Position numbers and translations under genes: made by a program. DNA of 64,000 nucleotides. Origin: Benzoatithermus flavus. GTDB lineage: Bacteria; Pseudomonadota; Alphaproteobacteria; Geminicoccales; Geminicoccaceae. Where the stretch lies: contig NZ_JBBLZC010000003.1 in the NCBI RefSeq assembly GCF_037908215.1, positions 1 to 64,000 of the forward strand, in the 5' to 3' direction. Below are positions 8,704 to 18,579 of this stretch, piece by piece (within the stretch, counting starts at the first letter, position 1; each line of letters starts with the position of its first letter). The notes under the pieces are model-generated. The model saw only the letters and a program-made list of their open reading frames with translations, was not told the origin of the DNA and did not search any database.

Positions 8704-10214
8704 GCGGCGGCTCCTTCGGGCTCTCGCTGCACCTGCATCATGGCATGGGCGATGGTCTCCTGGTCGGCTTGCCCGCGGACGAACTCGGCCACGATCCGGC
8801 CCTCACGCATGACGAGGATGCGATCGCTCATGCCGAGCACCTCGGGAAGCTCGCTCGAGATCATGAGGATGGCGAGCCCCTGTGCTGCGAGCTCGCTCAT
8901 GAGCTTGTGGATCTCGGCCTTCGCACCGACGTCGATGCCGCGGGTGGGCTCGTCCATGATCAGGAGCTTCGGCCGCGTGGCGAGCCATTTGCCCAGGACG
9001 ACCTTCTGCTGGTTGCCGCCCGAGAGCTTGCCCACGAGCTGCCGGATGCCCCAGGCCCGGATGTTGAAGCGGGCGATGGCGTCGCGGGCGAGCGCGGCTT
9101 CGGCCGCGCGGTCGACGAAGCCTTTGGGCGCTATCCGGTCGAGCACGGCCATGGAGACGTTCTGGTCGATTCGCATCGCCCGGACGATGCCCTGGCTGCC
9201 ACGATCCTCCGGCACGTAGGCGATCCCGTGCCGCTTCGCCTCCCGTGCCGAGCCGATCCTGACGGGCCTGCCTTCGAGCCGGATCTCGCCCGAATCGGCC
9301 GGCGTGATGCCGAAGATCGCTTGCGCGAGCTCGCTGCGACCGGAGCCGATCAGGCCCGCGAGCCCCACGATCTCGCCTGTCCGCACGGTGAGGCTCACAC
9401 CCTTGACCACGGGTGCGCGGACGAGATCCCGCACCTCGAGCACCGGCGGGCCGATCCTGGCCTCGAGCTTGGGGAAGAGCTGGTCGATGGTGCGGCCCAC
9501 CATCATGGCGATGAGCTCGCCCTCGCTGGTCTCGGCCGCGGGCCTGGTGCCGACGTAGCGGCCGTCGCGCAGGACCGTCACCCGGTCGGCCAGCGCGAAG
9601 ATCTCGGCCATGCGGTGGCTGATATAGACCACGCCCACGCCGCGGTCGCGCAGCTTGCGCACGATCCCGAACAGGCGCTCCACGTCGGCCTCGGTGAGCG
9701 CCGCCGTGGGCTCGTCCATGACGAGGACGCGGGCATGGAGCGAGAGCGCCTTCGCGATCTCGACCCTCTGCCGGTTCGCGACCGAGAGCGAGCTTACGGG
9801 CGCTGTCACGTCGAGATCGTGGATGTCGAGCGAGGCCAGGATCTCGGCTGCGCGCTCGCGCATCGCCTTCCAGCCGATGCCGCCCCAGGCGGTGCGCGGT
9901 GCGTGGCCGACGAACACGTTCTCCGCCACGGTGAGCTCGGGGAAGAGCTGCAGCTCCTGATGCACGGTGGCGATTCCGGCGCGCTGCGCGTCCAAGGGCC
10001 CCGTGAAGCGGACCTCGCGGCCGTCGACCCGCATGATGCCGGTATCGGGCTCGTAGACCCCCGACATGATCTTGATCAGGGTCGACTTGCCGGCCCCGTT
10101 CTCGCCCATGAGGGCGTGGACCTCGCCGGGGCGGACGTCGAAACGCACGCCCGCGAGCGCCTGCACGCCGGGAAAGGACTTGCTCACGTCCTGAAGATCG
10201 AGGATCGGCTGCAT
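8700..10214 (-). CDS. rhaT: Rhamnose ABC-transporter ATPase with two nucleotide-binding domains (RhaT-like)
   Basis: The 504-residue protein contains two ABC domains in tandem, as in RbsA/AraG. The first has Walker A GENGAGKST at residues 37-45, a degenerate signature (LSVANRQ) and Walker B VLVMDEPTAAL. The second has a degenerate P-loop (GLIGSGRSELAQ), a good signature (LSGGNQQKV) and Walker B LLIMDEPTRGID. One canonical and one altered site is normal for this group. The protein powers uptake through RhaP and RhaQ at the inner face of the membrane. A 96-bp gap separates it from rhaR. In rhizobial rha operons the periplasmic binding protein rhaS sits at that position, and it is absent here. 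Confidence 0.9.
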   Translation of the reverse strand: MQPILDLQDVSKSFPGVQALAGVRFDVRPGEVHALMGENGAGKSTLIKIMSGVYEPDTGIMRVDGREVRFTGPLDAQRAGIATVHQELQLFPELTVAENVFVGHAPRTAWGGIGWKAMRERAAEILASLDIHDLDVTAPVSSLSVANRQRVEIAKALSLHARVLVMDEPTAALTEADVERLFGIVRKLRDRGVGVVYISHRMAEIFALADRVTVLRDGRYVGTRPAAETSEGELIAMMVGRTIDQLFPKLEARIGPPVLEVRDLVRAPVVKGVSLTVRTGEIVGLAGLIGSGRSELAQAIFGITPADSGEIRLEGRPVRIGSAREAKRHGIAYVPEDRGSQGIVRAMRIDQNVSMAVLDRIAPKGFVDRAAEAALARDAIARFNIRAWGIRQLVGKLSGGNQQKVVLGKWLATRPKLLIMDEPTRGIDVGAKAEIHKLMSELAAQGLAILMISSELPEVLGMSDRILVMREGRIVAEFVRGQADQETIAHAMMQVQREPEGAAA

Positions 10215-10231
10215 CTCGTGCTGCGCGGGAT

Positions 10232-10251
10232 CTGCCCGTCGTTTCGGGCAG
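10232..10251. terminator. Perfect 7-bp hairpin between rhaR and rhaT
   Basis: The arms CTGCCCG (10232-10238) and CGGGCAG (10245-10251) are perfectly complementary around a 6-nt loop. On the minus strand it lies between the rhaR stop and the rhaT start. No T run follows in that direction, so it may act as a processing or attenuation hairpin rather than a classical terminator. Confidence 0.4.
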
Positions 10252-10310
10252 CGCCACGCCTCCCTGGGTTGTTCGTCGGTTTCGGCTCGCGCGCTTGCGT
10301 CGGCTCCTCG

Positions 10311-11120
10311 TCAGTCGGGCGGCGTGCCGCCATTGCCCGGCGGGACCTCGACCACCTCGACCGGCACGCCCGCGTCGCGCAGCATGGCGAGCGCTTCGGG
10401 CGGAGCGGAATCGTCGGTGATCACCCGGCCGATCCGTCGCAGCGGACACAGGATCAGGCTGCCGCGCGGGCCGAACTTGCTGCCGTCGGCGAGAACGATC
10501 AGTTCCTCCGCCCGATCGATCAGCTTCTGCTCGGCTTTGATCAGAATGGGATCGCCTTCGATCAGGCCCTGCGGCCGGATCGCAAGGGCACTCGTGAACA
10601 TGCGTCTCGCGTAGAAATGGTCGATCATCGTGTCGCGCTCGTAGGGGCTGAGCACGATGCTCTGCGCGCGCTGGATCTCTCCACCCGGCAGGAGCACGCG
10701 GCAGTTGCCTTCGCTGGCGAGATAGCTGGCGAGCGCGAAGGAGTTGGTGAGCACGTGGAGCTCCCTGCCGGCGATGAACTCGCCCATGCAGTAGGTGGTG
10801 GTGCCGCCGTTGACGATGATCGATTCGCCCGGCGCGCAGAGTCGGGCCGCGTGCGCGGCGATGGCACGCTTGCGTGCATGATGGACGCGCCGGGCCTGCT
10901 CGAACGCCGGGGCCTCGAGCCCGCGCGGACGCGCCGCCGGCAGGGGCGCCGCTCCGCCGCGCACGCGGCGCAGTCGGCCGGCACGGGCGAGGGCCGTGAT
11001 GTCGCGACGGATCGTGGCCGGAGACGCGGCGAGCTTTTCGGCCAGCTCCTCCACGGTGACGAGAGCCGTGCCGCCGCCGAGCGTCTCCTCGATCAGCCTG
11101 CGTCGCTGGTGCTGGTGCAT
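10311..11120 (-). CDS. rhaR: DeoR-family regulator of rhamnose catabolism (RhaR-like)
   Basis: The 269-residue protein starts with a DeoR winged helix (VTVEELAEKLAASPATIRRD at about residues 22-41, then RAGRLRRVRGGA). A DeoR C-terminal sugar-phosphate sensor follows, with IIVNGGTTTYCMGEF, VLTNSFALASYL and LADGSKFGPRGS. Members of this family repress or activate sugar operons in response to a phosphorylated intermediate. It is transcribed divergently from rhaD across a 186-bp control region containing repeated tcgtttctg blocks. It heads the transport operon. The ATG at 11120 is preceded by GGGAGGCAGGA, a good ribosome site. Confidence 0.88.
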   Translation of the reverse strand: MHQHQRRRLIEETLGGGTALVTVEELAEKLAASPATIRRDITALARAGRLRRVRGGAAPLPAARPRGLEAPAFEQARRVHHARKRAIAAHAARLCAPGESIIVNGGTTTYCMGEFIAGRELHVLTNSFALASYLASEGNCRVLLPGGEIQRAQSIVLSPYERDTMIDHFYARRMFTSALAIRPQGLIEGDPILIKAEQKLIDRAEELIVLADGSKFGPRGSLILCPLRRIGRVITDDSAPPEALAMLRDAGVPVEVVEVPPGNGGTPPD

Positions 11121-11183
11121 TCCTGCCTCCCTCGAGCGTCAATAGGCGGTGACGCTGCGCGCGTCAATCATGCCCGCGAGCGA

Positions 11184-11254
11184 TTCGTTTCTGTTGTGGC
11201 GCAATATTGATCGTCTGGTGATCGTTTCTGCTCGTTTGTGTTCTTTCCGTTTGA
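11184..11254. promoter_or_regulatory. Repeated tcgttt blocks in the rhaR-rhaD intergenic region
   Basis: Two direct copies of a TCGTTTCTG core occur at 11185-11193 and 11222-11230. They are followed by further TCGTTTGTG and CCGTTTGA variants up to 11254. DeoR-family regulators commonly bind T-rich direct repeats of this sort (CGTTT-like). The block is locally AT-richer than the surrounding genes and lies midway between the two divergent starts. It is the best candidate for the RhaR operators and overlapping promoters. Confidence 0.5.
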
Positions 11255-11306
11255 CGGCCGTCGCCCGGAGAGCTAGGCATTCGGCCAAACGTCAGGGAGA
11301 GCCACC

Positions 11307-13382
<2,076 letters not shown>

Positions 13383-13398
13383 GCAGGGGGCAGGGAGA

Positions 13399-14694
13399 AT
13401 GACCGGCTATCGCATCGACGACGGTCTCGTGGCCGAGCACAATGCGGTGCTCGAGGCCGAGCTCGCCGCCGACTACGAGCATCTCGGAGCGAAGCTCGCC
13501 CGCTCCGGGCGGGACATCGAGGCGATCACGGCCGAGGTGCAGCGGTTCAAGGTGGCGGTGCCGACCTGGGGTGTCGGCACGGGTGGCACGCGCTTCGGCC
13601 GCTTTCCGGGACCCGGCGAGCCGCGCAACGTGTTCGAGAAGCTCGAGGACTGCGCTACGATCCAACAGCTCGTGCGCTGCGCGCCCACCGTCTCGCCGCA
13701 CTTTCCCTGGGACAGGGTCGAGGACGTAACGGAGCTCAAGGAGCGGGCGCAAGCGCTGGGTCTGGGCTTCGATGCCGTCAACTCCAACACCTTCCAGGAC
13801 CAGCGCGGGCAGAAGCTCAGCTACAAGTTCGGTTCGCTCACCCACACCGATCCGGCCGTGCGCGCGCAGGCCGTGCAGCACAACATCGAATGCATCGAGA
13901 TCGGCCGGAAGCTGGGCTCGAAGGCGCTCACGGTCTGGATCGCCGACGGCGCCAACTTCCCGGGTCAGCAGCACCTGACGAAGGCGTTCGAGCGCTATCT
14001 CGACAGCATGCGGCAGATCTATGCCGCCCTGCCCGAGGACTGGAGCGTGTTCCTCGAGCACAAGCTCTACGAGCCCGCCTTCTACACGACCGTGATCGCG
14101 GACTGGGGCAGCTCCTATCTCGCCGCCACGGCGCTCGGCCCCAAGGCCTTGTGCCTCGTGGACCTCGGCCACCACGCGCCCAACGTCAACATCGAGCAGA
14201 TCGTCGCACGGCTGATCCAGTTCGAGAAGCTGGCCGGCTTCCACTTCAACGACAGCAAGTACGGCGACGACGACCTCGACAGCGGCTCGATCGACCCGTT
14301 CCGCCTGTTCCTCGTCTTCCACGAGCTGGTCAACGCCGTGGTCGAGCAGCGCCCGGGCTTCGCCCCCGCCTACATGATGGACCAGTCGCACAACGTGACG
14401 GACCCGATCGAGAGCCTGATGAGCAGCGCGATTGCCTTGCAGCGCGCCTACGCCAAGGCCCTCCTCGTCGATCGCGACGCGCTCAGCGCTTATCAGGAGT
14501 CCAACGACGCCATCATGGCGCTCGAGACCCTGAAGCGCGCCTTCGAGACCGACGTCGGCCCGATCCTCGCCACGGCACGGATGCGGGCAGGGGGCGCGAT
14601 CGACCCGCTCGCGGTCTATCGGACCAGCGGCTACCGGGCGAGGAAGGACGCCGAGCGGCCGCAGACGCCGAACCTGGGCGGGGGGATCGTGTAG
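13399..14694 (+). CDS. rhaI: L-rhamnose isomerase, rhizobial type (RhaI)
   Basis: The 431-residue TIM-barrel enzyme converts L-rhamnose to L-rhamnulose in the cytoplasm. It is of the alphaproteobacterial/Pseudomonas stutzeri-like type rather than E. coli RhaA. Characteristic segments are VPTWGVGTGGTRFGRFPGPG near the N-terminus, SVFLEHKLYEPAFYTTVIAD, CLVDLGHHAPNVNIEQIVA and GFHFNDSKYGDDDLD. These carry the metal-binding E, D and H residues. YMMDQSHNVTDPIESL lies near the end. The GGCAGGGAG ribosome site and 16-bp spacing behind rhaD support cotranscription. No rhamnulokinase (rhaK) or mutarotase (rhaU) gene is in the window, so the phosphorylation step must be encoded elsewhere. Confidence 0.93.
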   Translation: MTGYRIDDGLVAEHNAVLEAELAADYEHLGAKLARSGRDIEAITAEVQRFKVAVPTWGVGTGGTRFGRFPGPGEPRNVFEKLEDCATIQQLVRCAPTVSPHFPWDRVEDVTELKERAQALGLGFDAVNSNTFQDQRGQKLSYKFGSLTHTDPAVRAQAVQHNIECIEIGRKLGSKALTVWIADGANFPGQQHLTKAFERYLDSMRQIYAALPEDWSVFLEHKLYEPAFYTTVIADWGSSYLAATALGPKALCLVDLGHHAPNVNIEQIVARLIQFEKLAGFHFNDSKYGDDDLDSGSIDPFRLFLVFHELVNAVVEQRPGFAPAYMMDQSHNVTDPIESLMSSAIALQRAYAKALLVDRDALSAYQESNDAIMALETLKRAFETDVGPILATARMRAGGAIDPLAVYRTSGYRARKDAERPQTPNLGGGIV

Positions 14695-14780
14695 GAGGCT
14701 TTTGGCGCCTTGTGGTTTGCGTATTATTGTCTATGATGGTCTCTCGGCTCCATCAATCTCAAGCCGTGGCTGCTTAATCT

Positions 14781-15242
14781 ATGAAAATGCATATCAGAGC
14801 TGATATTCTGTATCCGTTATATTTTGCAGAACTTTGCAAAATGCTTCCTAAACGGGCACCTTTTATCTTCAAATCTATTGCAAGAAAGAATCGAGATAAC
14901 GATCTTGGATGGAAGTGCTTTGGAGAGCCGGCATTTAATCTTTATGCGGCTGCGACCTACAAGAAGCGAGCTATCATGGCAGGAATATTAGCCCCTGCAC
15001 CGGCAGTGCAAAGATATCACATGATTAGATCTGCTTCACAGAACGATGTTGATCGCTTGCTGTTTGATAAAATTGGTGAGAAGCCATTCTGGGGTTTGCC
15101 TCCTGGAGGTAAAGTGGAAGAACAGGTAATTTTCTTGCGCTACCATGTAGATGTTGGTGACAAGTCTGACTGGCCGACTCAGCATGAGTGGCTAAGAGAT
15201 CGATTGGTTGCACTCTATGATGTTTTTACTGGTTTTCTTTGA
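14781..15242 (+). CDS. AT-rich orphan gene, DUF4268-like C-terminus
   Basis: The 153-residue protein is encoded in a stretch (about 14.70-15.29 kb) clearly richer in A and T than its surroundings, with many ATA, TTT and AAT codons. This marks it as recently acquired. The ATG at 14781 is two codons after an in-frame TAA. The second half (RYHMIRSASQNDVDRLLFDK, then DWPTQHEWLRDRLVALYDVF) resembles the end of DUF4268 proteins, a restriction-endonuclease-like family often found with mobile or defence genes. Those proteins are usually longer, so this may be a truncated descendant. Catalytic residues cannot be assigned with confidence. It stands alone between rhaI and antitoxin/desaturase debris. 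Confidence 0.6.
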   Translation: MKMHIRADILYPLYFAELCKMLPKRAPFIFKSIARKNRDNDLGWKCFGEPAFNLYAAATYKKRAIMAGILAPAPAVQRYHMIRSASQNDVDRLLFDKIGEKPFWGLPPGGKVEEQVIFLRYHVDVGDKSDWPTQHEWLRDRLVALYDVFTGFL

Positions 15243-15334
15243 GAAAGATATAAACTATCGACATATATAGCTATCTAACATTAAGAGCGCCATGCGAACT
15301 CAGCTTTGCTGCCCCGCGCCAGTCCGCGGCCGGC

Positions 15335-15439
15335 GTGCCTTTGGAGGAGATCCTTCGCAACTACCCGACGCTGGCGCGCAAGGATGCGCTGGCGACCCTG
15401 CGCGCCGCCGGGCGGGCGCTCGCTGACCGGGCGGCATGA
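15335..15439 (+). pseudogene. DUF433 antitoxin remnant
   Basis: The frame ending at 15439 reads VPLEEILRNYPTLARKDALA and then TLRAAGRALADRAA. That is the conserved C-terminal half of DUF433 (VapB45-like) antitoxins. The N-terminal half is missing, because the upstream sequence turns into AT-rich DNA. An ATG overlaps the stop (MKRLYLDYPN...), where the toxin partner would be expected, but it runs directly into desaturase sequence on the other strand. Only a toxin-antitoxin scar is left. Confidence 0.55.
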
Positions 15440-15467
15440 AGCGGCTCTACCTCGACTACCCGAACCC

Positions 15468-15680
15468 TCACACCCCCCGCCGCCGCGCTATCATCCGCTT
15501 GCGCATCGCCTTGTGGGCCGCGTCCGAGCCGTCGTGGAAGGTGCCGAACCACTTGTCGAGCGGGATGGCGCCGTCGGCGTAGTTGCACTCGAAGTATTTG
15601 TGGTGGAGGTAATGGGCGTGGCACGGGACGTCGACCGTGCGGCCATCGCCGAGGACGAGCTTGTCGAAGCCGGCGTGGCC
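15468..15680 (-). pseudogene. Sterol desaturase/fatty-acid hydroxylase C-terminal fragment
   Basis: Minus-strand reading from 15680 gives GHAGFDKLVLGDGRTVDVPC, HAHYLHHKYFECNYADG and AIPLDKWFGTFHDGSDAAHK, then a stop at 15468. The HxxHH motif (HYLHHKYFE) and PLDKWFGTFHDG are hallmarks of the C-terminal end of the membrane-bound di-iron sterol desaturase superfamily. The other histidine boxes and all membrane helices should lie upstream. The similarity stops exactly at 15680/15681, where a tandem repeat begins. Only ~70 of ~280 residues remain. Confidence 0.8.
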
Positions 15681-15750
15681 GGGGATTCGGGGACACCATA
15701 CGAAATCAACCTTTTGGGGATTCGGGGACACCATACGAAATCAACCTTTT
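15681..15750. repeat. Perfect tandem duplication, 2 x 35 bp, at the desaturase breakpoint
   Basis: The 35-bp unit starts ggggattcggggacaccata and is present twice without a mismatch (15681-15715 and 15716-15750). The GGGGACACCATAC core resembles terminal or REP-like sequences associated with IS200/RAYT-type transposases. The left copy abuts the exact point where desaturase homology ends. Confidence 0.85.
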
Positions 15751-15789
15751 CGTCCTGCACCCGCCGAGTCCCTGTCGGGGCGAGCAGCC

Positions 15790-15948
15790 TCATGCCACCG
15801 TGGTCTCGGCGAAGATGATCTCCTCGTCCTCCATCCAGTCGGCGGCGAAAGCGAGGGCAGCCGCGACGGCAGCACGGCCGGCCTCGGGAATGGCTATTCT
15901 CACAGACGCCATCAAGAGCTTCCCCCGATACTGCGTCCGCTCGCTCAC
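15790..15948 (-). CDS. Short hypothetical protein
   Basis: From a GTG at 15948 the minus strand encodes about 52 residues: MSERTQYRGKLLMASVRIAI, then PEAGRAAVAAALAFAADWME and DEEIIFAETTVA, followed by a stop. The acidic C-terminus and alanine-rich helix look like a real small protein rather than an antisense artefact, but I recognise no family. It may be the tail of something longer, or a stand-alone gene. It lies between the tandem repeat and a secreted protein on the other strand. Confidence 0.35.
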   Translation of the reverse strand: MSERTQYRGKLLMASVRIAIPEAGRAAVAAALAFAADWMEDEEIIFAETTVA

Positions 15949-16032
15949 CTCCGGGTATGACGGGAGAGCGCAGGCGAAAGCTCCGACCGGTGCTCCAGAG
16001 GCGAACGGCAGCCATCAACGGGGGAGTTCGTC

Positions 16033-16581
16033 ATGCGATTACGTCGTCTCGCATTGTTCTGGCGGCACGCATTTCTCGGCGCTCTTGCGCTCCTCGCCGT
16101 TCTGGTCTCGCTGCCGGGCACATCCCAGGCGCTCTGCATCCTGCCGCAGGAGCAGGGCAACTGGATCAACGCCGACCCGCAGACCAACAGCATCACCCGC
16201 ATCCAGCTCCGCTTCGTCTGCCAGGACGTGATCCTGAACGGCCAGCCCTGGCCGCCCGGACCGCCCTGGTACGTGCACGTCTACGGGCGGTGCCATCCCA
16301 CCGACTGCGACTGGGGCGAGGTCGGGGCGCAGCGGCTGAACTCCGGCTTCATCTACGCCTTCTACGACCAGGGTTTCGCCAGACGCTACGTCTACGCGAA
16401 GATGTCGGCCTACAGGCCCGGACAGTTGTGGGTCTATATCTGGACCGACTTCGTCGATCCTTCCCGTCCGGACTACGCCTCGAACAATTGGTTCGTGAGA
16501 GCCGCCGAGGCGGCAAGCGGGCAACCGGGCACGTCTACCGTACCGAGAGGCGGCCTGCTGCTGGTCGAGCCGAGACGCTAG
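16033..16581 (+). CDS. Secreted protein with CHPTDCDWG motif
   Basis: The 182-residue protein has a clear Sec signal peptide (FLGALALLAVLVSLPGTSQA, cleavage likely after residue ~33). The mature part contains WYVHVYGRCHPTDCDWGEV, then IYAFYDQGFARRYVYAKMS and LWVYIWTDFVDPSRPDYASN. Proteins with the CHPTDCDWG block are small beta-rich exported proteins of unknown function found in several phyla. The paired cysteines suggest a disulfide. It is flanked by convergent uup and no obvious partner, so it stands alone. Function is unknown. Confidence 0.75.
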   Translation: MRLRRLALFWRHAFLGALALLAVLVSLPGTSQALCILPQEQGNWINADPQTNSITRIQLRFVCQDVILNGQPWPPGPPWYVHVYGRCHPTDCDWGEVGAQRLNSGFIYAFYDQGFARRYVYAKMSAYRPGQLWVYIWTDFVDPSRPDYASNNWFVRAAEAASGQPGTSTVPRGGLLLVEPRR

Positions 16582-16678
16582 GAAGGCGAGTCGTGACCGG
16601 CCCCGAGGGTTGCGGTGCCGCAGTCCTCGAGGTCGACCGCGCGTCTCGTCTCCTGCGCCAGCGCGCGGGCGGTTCGTC

Positions 16679-18490
16679 TCAGGCCGGCGGTGCGGCGCTC
16701 GCCTCCCGCAGCATCTCCAGCTCGAGCCAGCGCTCCTCGAGCGCCGCGAGGTCGTGCCGCAGCCGCTCGAGCTCCTCGGTGGCACGGGCGAAGCCGGTGG
16801 GGTCGCGAGCGTAGAAGCCGGCATCGGCCAAGCGGTCCTCGACCACCGCGATCGCCGCCTCGACCCTGCTCATCCGCTCCGGCAGCCGGTCGAGTTCGCG
16901 CTGCAGCTTGGAATCGAAGCCGCGCGGCCGCGACGCCGCAGGTGGCTTCGGCTTCTCCACGGGCCGGGTCGGCCTGGCCGCGACGGCGCTCGCCGGCCGC
17001 TGCGCCAGCCAGTCGCTGTAGCCGCCGGCATACTCCACGACCCGACCACCACCCTCGAAGACGATGGTCGAGGTGACGAGGCGGTCGAGGAAGTCGCGGT
17101 CGTGGCTCACGAGGAGCAGGGTGCCCTGGTACTCGGCGAGCGTCTCCTCGAGGAGATCGAGCGTGTCCATGTCGAGGTCGTTGGTCGGCTCGTCGAGGAT
17201 CATCAGGTTGCTGGGCTGGGCCAGGATCTTCGCGAGCAGAAGGCGGTTGCGCTCGCCGCCCGAAAGGGCGCGCACGGGCTGGCGCGCCTGCTCCTCGCGG
17301 AAGAGGAAGTCGCGTAAATATCCGACCACGTGCCGCGACTGACCCAGGACCTGCACCCGGTCGCCGCCGGCGGGGCATAAGACCTCCCAGGGGGTCCGGT
17401 CGGGGTCGAGCTGGGCGCGGTGCTGGTCGAAGCGGGCGATCTCGAGGTTGGTGCCGAGCCGGACCGTGCCGCTGTCGGGCGCGAGCTCGCTCGTGAGCAG
17501 CTTCAGGAGCGTCGACTTGCCGGCCCCGTTGGGGCCGATGATCCCGATCCGGTCGCCGCGCAAGATCCGCGTGCCGAAGTCCTTGACGAGGACGCGTCCG
17601 CCGAAGCTCTTCGTGATCCGTTCCGCCTCGATCACGAGTCGGCCGCTGACGCCGGCCGTGGCCGCCTGCAGCTTGACCGAGCCTTGCGGGCCGATCATCT
17701 GCCGGCGCTTCGCCCGCAGCTCCTGGAGCTGGCGCAGGCGGCCCATGTTGCGCCGGCGGCGTGCGGTGACGCCGCGATGGAGCCAGTGCGTCTCGGCCTC
17801 GAGCCGCTTGTCGAGGCGGGCGAGCTCGGCCTCCTCGGCCGCCAGGATCTGCTCGCTCCACGCCTCGAAGCCGGCATGGCCCGAATCGCTCGTGTGCAGC
17901 CGGCCGCGGTCGAGCCACCAGGTCTTGCTCGAGAGCCGGGTCAGGAAGCGGCGGTCGTGGCTGATGACGACGAAGGAGCCGGTGAAGGCCGAAAGCCGCT
18001 CCTCGAGCCACTCGATCGTCGGCAGGTCGAGATGGTTGGTGGGCTCGTCGAGCAGCAGCACGTCGGGCTCGCCCACGAGCGCCCGTGCCAGCGAGACGCG
18101 GCGGATCTCGCCGCCGGAGAGGCCCGAAGGTGCGCGGGCCGGGTCCATCGCGAGCTCCTGCAGCACGATCTCGGCGCGAAAGCGGGCATCCTCGCTGCGC
18201 TCCGTTGCCGGCAGGCCTTCGAGCACGATGTCGGCGAGGGTAGGGGCCGCGGGCAGGATCGGTTCCTGCGGCAGATAGGCGATGCTCGTGCGCGGCTGGA
18301 CGAAGAGCTCGCCGGCATCGAGCTCGACCAAGCCTGCCAGCACGCGCAGCAGGGTCGACTTGCCGGAGCCGTTGCGGCCGACGAGGCAGATCCGGTCGCC
18401 CTTGGCCAGCACGGCGTCGAGGCCGGTAAAGAGCTGCTGCTGCCCGATGCGCAAACGGGCATCCCGCAGGGCGAGGAGCGGTGGGGCCAT
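16679..18490 (-). CDS. uup: ABC-F ATPase, Uup type
   Basis: The 603-residue soluble protein carries two ABC ATPase domains without membrane helices: GRNGSGKST near residue 38 with LSGGEIRRVSLARAL, and GPNGAGKST near 320 with LSGGERNRLLLAKIL. Both Walker B sites read LLLDEPTNHLD or MILDEPTNDLD. The linker between the domains (ARRRRNMGRLRQLQELRAKRR) matches the P-site tRNA-interaction motif region. The C-terminus is a charged coiled coil (about residues 525-595), as in Uup. ABC-F proteins act on the ribosome, and Uup also influences transposon excision and stability of tandem repeats in E. coli. It is divergent from amn. Confidence 0.92.
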   Translation of the reverse strand: MAPPLLALRDARLRIGQQQLFTGLDAVLAKGDRICLVGRNGSGKSTLLRVLAGLVELDAGELFVQPRTSIAYLPQEPILPAAPTLADIVLEGLPATERSEDARFRAEIVLQELAMDPARAPSGLSGGEIRRVSLARALVGEPDVLLLDEPTNHLDLPTIEWLEERLSAFTGSFVVISHDRRFLTRLSSKTWWLDRGRLHTSDSGHAGFEAWSEQILAAEEAELARLDKRLEAETHWLHRGVTARRRRNMGRLRQLQELRAKRRQMIGPQGSVKLQAATAGVSGRLVIEAERITKSFGGRVLVKDFGTRILRGDRIGIIGPNGAGKSTLLKLLTSELAPDSGTVRLGTNLEIARFDQHRAQLDPDRTPWEVLCPAGGDRVQVLGQSRHVVGYLRDFLFREEQARQPVRALSGGERNRLLLAKILAQPSNLMILDEPTNDLDMDTLDLLEETLAEYQGTLLLVSHDRDFLDRLVTSTIVFEGGGRVVEYAGGYSDWLAQRPASAVAARPTRPVEKPKPPAASRPRGFDSKLQRELDRLPERMSRVEAAIAVVEDRLADAGFYARDPTGFARATEELERLRHDLAALEERWLELEMLREASAAPPA

Positions 18491-18579
18491 GGGCGCTCGC
18501 TGGTTCCGTGCTCGGTGGGCGTGTGCCGTGCCGCCGTTCGTGCTAGACAGCCGCCGAGGCAGGAAATGGGCCGGCTCGC

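Noticed and set aside
8745..11210. 821-codon plus-strand frame opposite rhaT and rhaR
   Set aside because: Asp/His/Gly-rich shadow of two clearly identified genes on the other strand.
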